DNA from: Deltaproteobacteria bacterium
GTDB taxonomy: Bacteria > Desulfobacterota > Desulfobacteria > Desulfobacterales > JAUVGT01
DNA: 6,091 bases
Reading direction: 5' to 3'
Assembly (NCBI GenBank): GCA_030593645.1
Contig: JAUVGT010000302.1
Span: 1 to 6,091, forward strand
The notes under the pieces are model-generated. The model searched no databases, was not told where the DNA came from, and worked only from the letters and a program-made list of their open reading frames with translations. The translations under genes were made by a program, and so were the position numbers. Positions 4,968 to 6,091 of the stretch are shown here, in pieces; within the stretch, counting starts at the first letter, position 1; every line of letters starts with the position of its first letter.

Positions 4968-5945
4968 CTACAGGAATGCCTTTGTAACAGATTCCACATA
5001 GGGTAACGGTGATTTTATAAGTCCTTTTTCAGCCATCCATTTCATTACATCTGACCATTGTTCTTTATCCGGGACTTTTCGAACCGGGAATTCAGGGATA
5101 ACGTACGTGTCTTTCACATTTCCCGGGACACGGATTTTTTTCAATAAGATCGGCCGGAACCGTTCAGGATCGGTATTAATCTTTTGTACCGCCTGATTCC
5201 ACGCCTTTAAAAACAATCGCACGGTATTGGGTTTGTTCTCCAGCGATGCAGTACTAAAACTTAAAACGCTGACACTGTAACGCGGATACGCGGTGTCATC
5301 AATAACCAGTACTGCACCCGCTTCAAGCGCGCTTTTTGCGAGGGGATCCGGAAGGGTAGCCGCCTTTAGCTGACCATGCATAAGCAATTGATATCTCTCA
5401 GGGATGGAAGGTACTGATTTTAATATTATCTTCCCCCGATCCAGACCTTTTTCAGCCAATAACCGGTCCGTCACATACTCAATAATGGTATTTTTAGATA
5501 CACCGATCGGTACTCCGGAAAGATCCAGCGGTGAGTTTATTTTACTTTTTGGAGAACCCAGTATTCGAAATAATGGAGAACTTACATTGGCTTCCCTGGC
5601 AGTACTTATGATTTTGACTTGAATTTTATTACGATTGAAAACAGCTGTTGACATCATTTCATTCAGCATACCGTCAATTTGGCCGACCTGCATTAATTGA
5701 TCTCTTTCAAGTCCGCTTACAACAGGGAGGGCTTTGACTGTAATTCCAGCCCTGGAAAAATATCCTTCAGTTTCGGCCACATAAAAGGGAAGCACATCTA
5801 TTATGGGGAGAAGTGCTATTTTCAGGGACATGGTTTTATCCGTACTATTTGCCGTCGGGGGAAATCCACACCATGTTCCTATGAATATAATAAATAGAAA
5901 AATATTTGTCTTAATAATCCTTTTGATGCATCTGTTCATAACCAT
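4968..5945 (-). CDS. ABC importer periplasmic substrate-binding protein (NMT1/SsuA-like)
   Basis: The 325-residue secreted protein binds the substrate and delivers it to the permease. Residues 1-34 form a signal peptide: basic MVMNRCIKRIIK, hydrophobic IFLFIIFIG, likely cleavage after PTANS. The mature fold is the two-lobed NMT1/THI5/SsuA type: SLKIALLPIIDVLPFYVAETEGYFSRAGITVK (40-71), DGMLNEMMST (91-100), DLSGVPIGVSKNTIIEYV (141-158), and a second lobe with LPDPLAKSALEAGAVLV (198-214). The ATG at 5945 is supported by AAAGGAG 10 bp upstream. It is the first gene of the operon. A cysteine in GTWCGF does not fit a normal lipobox. The substrate is unknown; linkage to menA suggests a metabolite tied to quinone synthesis or respiration, but that is inference. 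Confidence 0.88.
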   Translation of the reverse strand: MVMNRCIKRIIKTNIFLFIIFIGTWCGFPPTANSTDKTMSLKIALLPIIDVLPFYVAETEGYFSRAGITVKALPVVSGLERDQLMQVGQIDGMLNEMMSTAVFNRNKIQVKIISTAREANVSSPLFRILGSPKSKINSPLDLSGVPIGVSKNTIIEYVTDRLLAEKGLDRGKIILKSVPSIPERYQLLMHGQLKAATLPDPLAKSALEAGAVLVIDDTAYPRYSVSVLSFSTASLENKPNTVRLFLKAWNQAVQKINTDPERFRPILLKKIRVPGNVKDTYVIPEFPVRKVPDKEQWSDVMKWMAEKGLIKSPLPYVESVTKAFL

Positions 5946-5981
5946 TGCTGTTAAACTCCTTTTATCAATAATTTCCTTAAT

Positions 5982-5992
5982 CCGTAATACGG
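5982..5992. promoter_or_regulatory. Operator-like palindrome CCGTA-A-TACGG
   Basis: A perfect 5-bp inverted repeat around one base lies just downstream of the predicted promoter. Its half TACGGTTA matches the start of the tandem TACGGTTTAT repeats at 6035-6054, so all three may bind one regulator. Confidence 0.35.
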
Positions 5993-6005
5993 TTAAAGGG
6001 AAACA

Positions 6006-6034
6006 TATATCGCACAGACAAAGTTTTTTTTCAA
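6006..6034 (-). promoter_or_regulatory. Possible promoter of the transporter-menA operon
   Basis: On the minus strand TTGAAA (6034-6029) is followed after 17 bp by GATATA (6011-6006). The -35 box is good (5 of 6) and the -10 weak. Repeats related to TACGGTTTAT lie on both sides of it. The start site would fall near 6000, giving a leader of about 55 nt before the binding-protein gene. Confidence 0.3.
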
Positions 6035-6054
6035 TACGGTTTATTACGGTTTAT
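6035..6054 (+). repeat. Tandem TACGGTTTAT repeat
   Basis: TACGGTTTAT occurs twice in immediate succession (6035-6044, 6045-6054), directly upstream of the predicted -35 box of the minus-strand operon. This is a position used by activators. Confidence 0.5.
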
Positions 6055-6059
6055 TTTAT

Positions 6060-6088
6060 CAAATAAAACCTGGTCCTTTGGGCCAGGT
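6060..6088 (-). terminator. Terminator-like hairpin upstream of the operon
   Basis: ACCTGGTCC (6068-6076) and GGGCCAGGT (6080-6088) form a 9-bp stem (one position a G-T pair in one strand's reading) around a 3-nt loop. On the minus strand it is followed by TTTATTTG. This fits the terminator of a minus-strand gene lying beyond the right edge and separates that gene from the operon described here. Confidence 0.6.
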
Positions 6089-6091
6089 CAG

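Noticed and set aside
4953..4970. Amber readthrough fusing binding protein and ATPase, which are in the same frame with only one TAG between them
   Set aside because: One partner is secreted and the other cytoplasmic, so a fusion would make no sense. The TTG start with a nearby purine-rich site explains the ATPase.
5868..5873. Lipoprotein signal at the cysteine in GTWCGF of the binding protein
   Set aside because: The preceding residues do not fit the L-[AS]-[GA]-C lipobox; ordinary signal-peptide cleavage is more likely.

Overview
The window looks like a piece of a mesophilic, anaerobe-type Gram-negative chromosome. Desulfobacterota (delta-proteobacterial sulfate reducers and relatives) is my best guess. 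The guess rests on the company kept: a chromosomal-type integron integrase, a menaquinone prenyltransferase, dispersed palindromic repeats of a style I associate with that group, and moderate GC in the operon. It is inference, not proof.

Left part (1-2197): an integron-like locus. An integrase gene of the IntI family (1217-2197, +) is preceded by about 600 bp of very AT-rich, gene-free DNA. Further left, and divergent from intI, lie two small minus-strand genes: a YggL/DUF469-like protein (243-602) and the first 46 codons of an unrecognised small protein (1-138). IntI on one strand with small genes pointing away on the other is the classical integron layout. A motif GTT-N12-TATTTCAAT occurs three times (204, 684, 1174), spaced 480 and 490 bp. 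This spacing is typical of gene cassettes, and the last copy sits just upstream of the intI ribosome binding site. A hairpin after yggL could be its terminator, a small attC-like site, or both. The gene-free region also carries a family of ATATCYGGTTAAAAC repeats, two direct and one inverted, plus degenerate copies.

Middle (2198-2336): a short convergent gap between intI and menA. It holds GAACGTC-type repeats and a hairpin that may end the minus-strand operon.

Right part (2337-6091): one minus-strand operon reading substrate-binding protein, ABC ATPase, ABC permease, then menA (DHNA polyprenyltransferase). The first three form a complete NitT/TauT/SsuABC-type importer. MenA overlaps the permease by 8 bp. 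A 133-bp near-perfect palindromic repeat element is lodged between the ATPase and permease genes. The leader upstream of the operon has a possible promoter flanked by TACGGTT repeats and begins just after a terminator-like hairpin of the preceding gene.

Functionally, the operon couples uptake of an unknown small molecule to membrane-bound menaquinone synthesis. The left region is a candidate gene-capture platform. The two parts seem unrelated.
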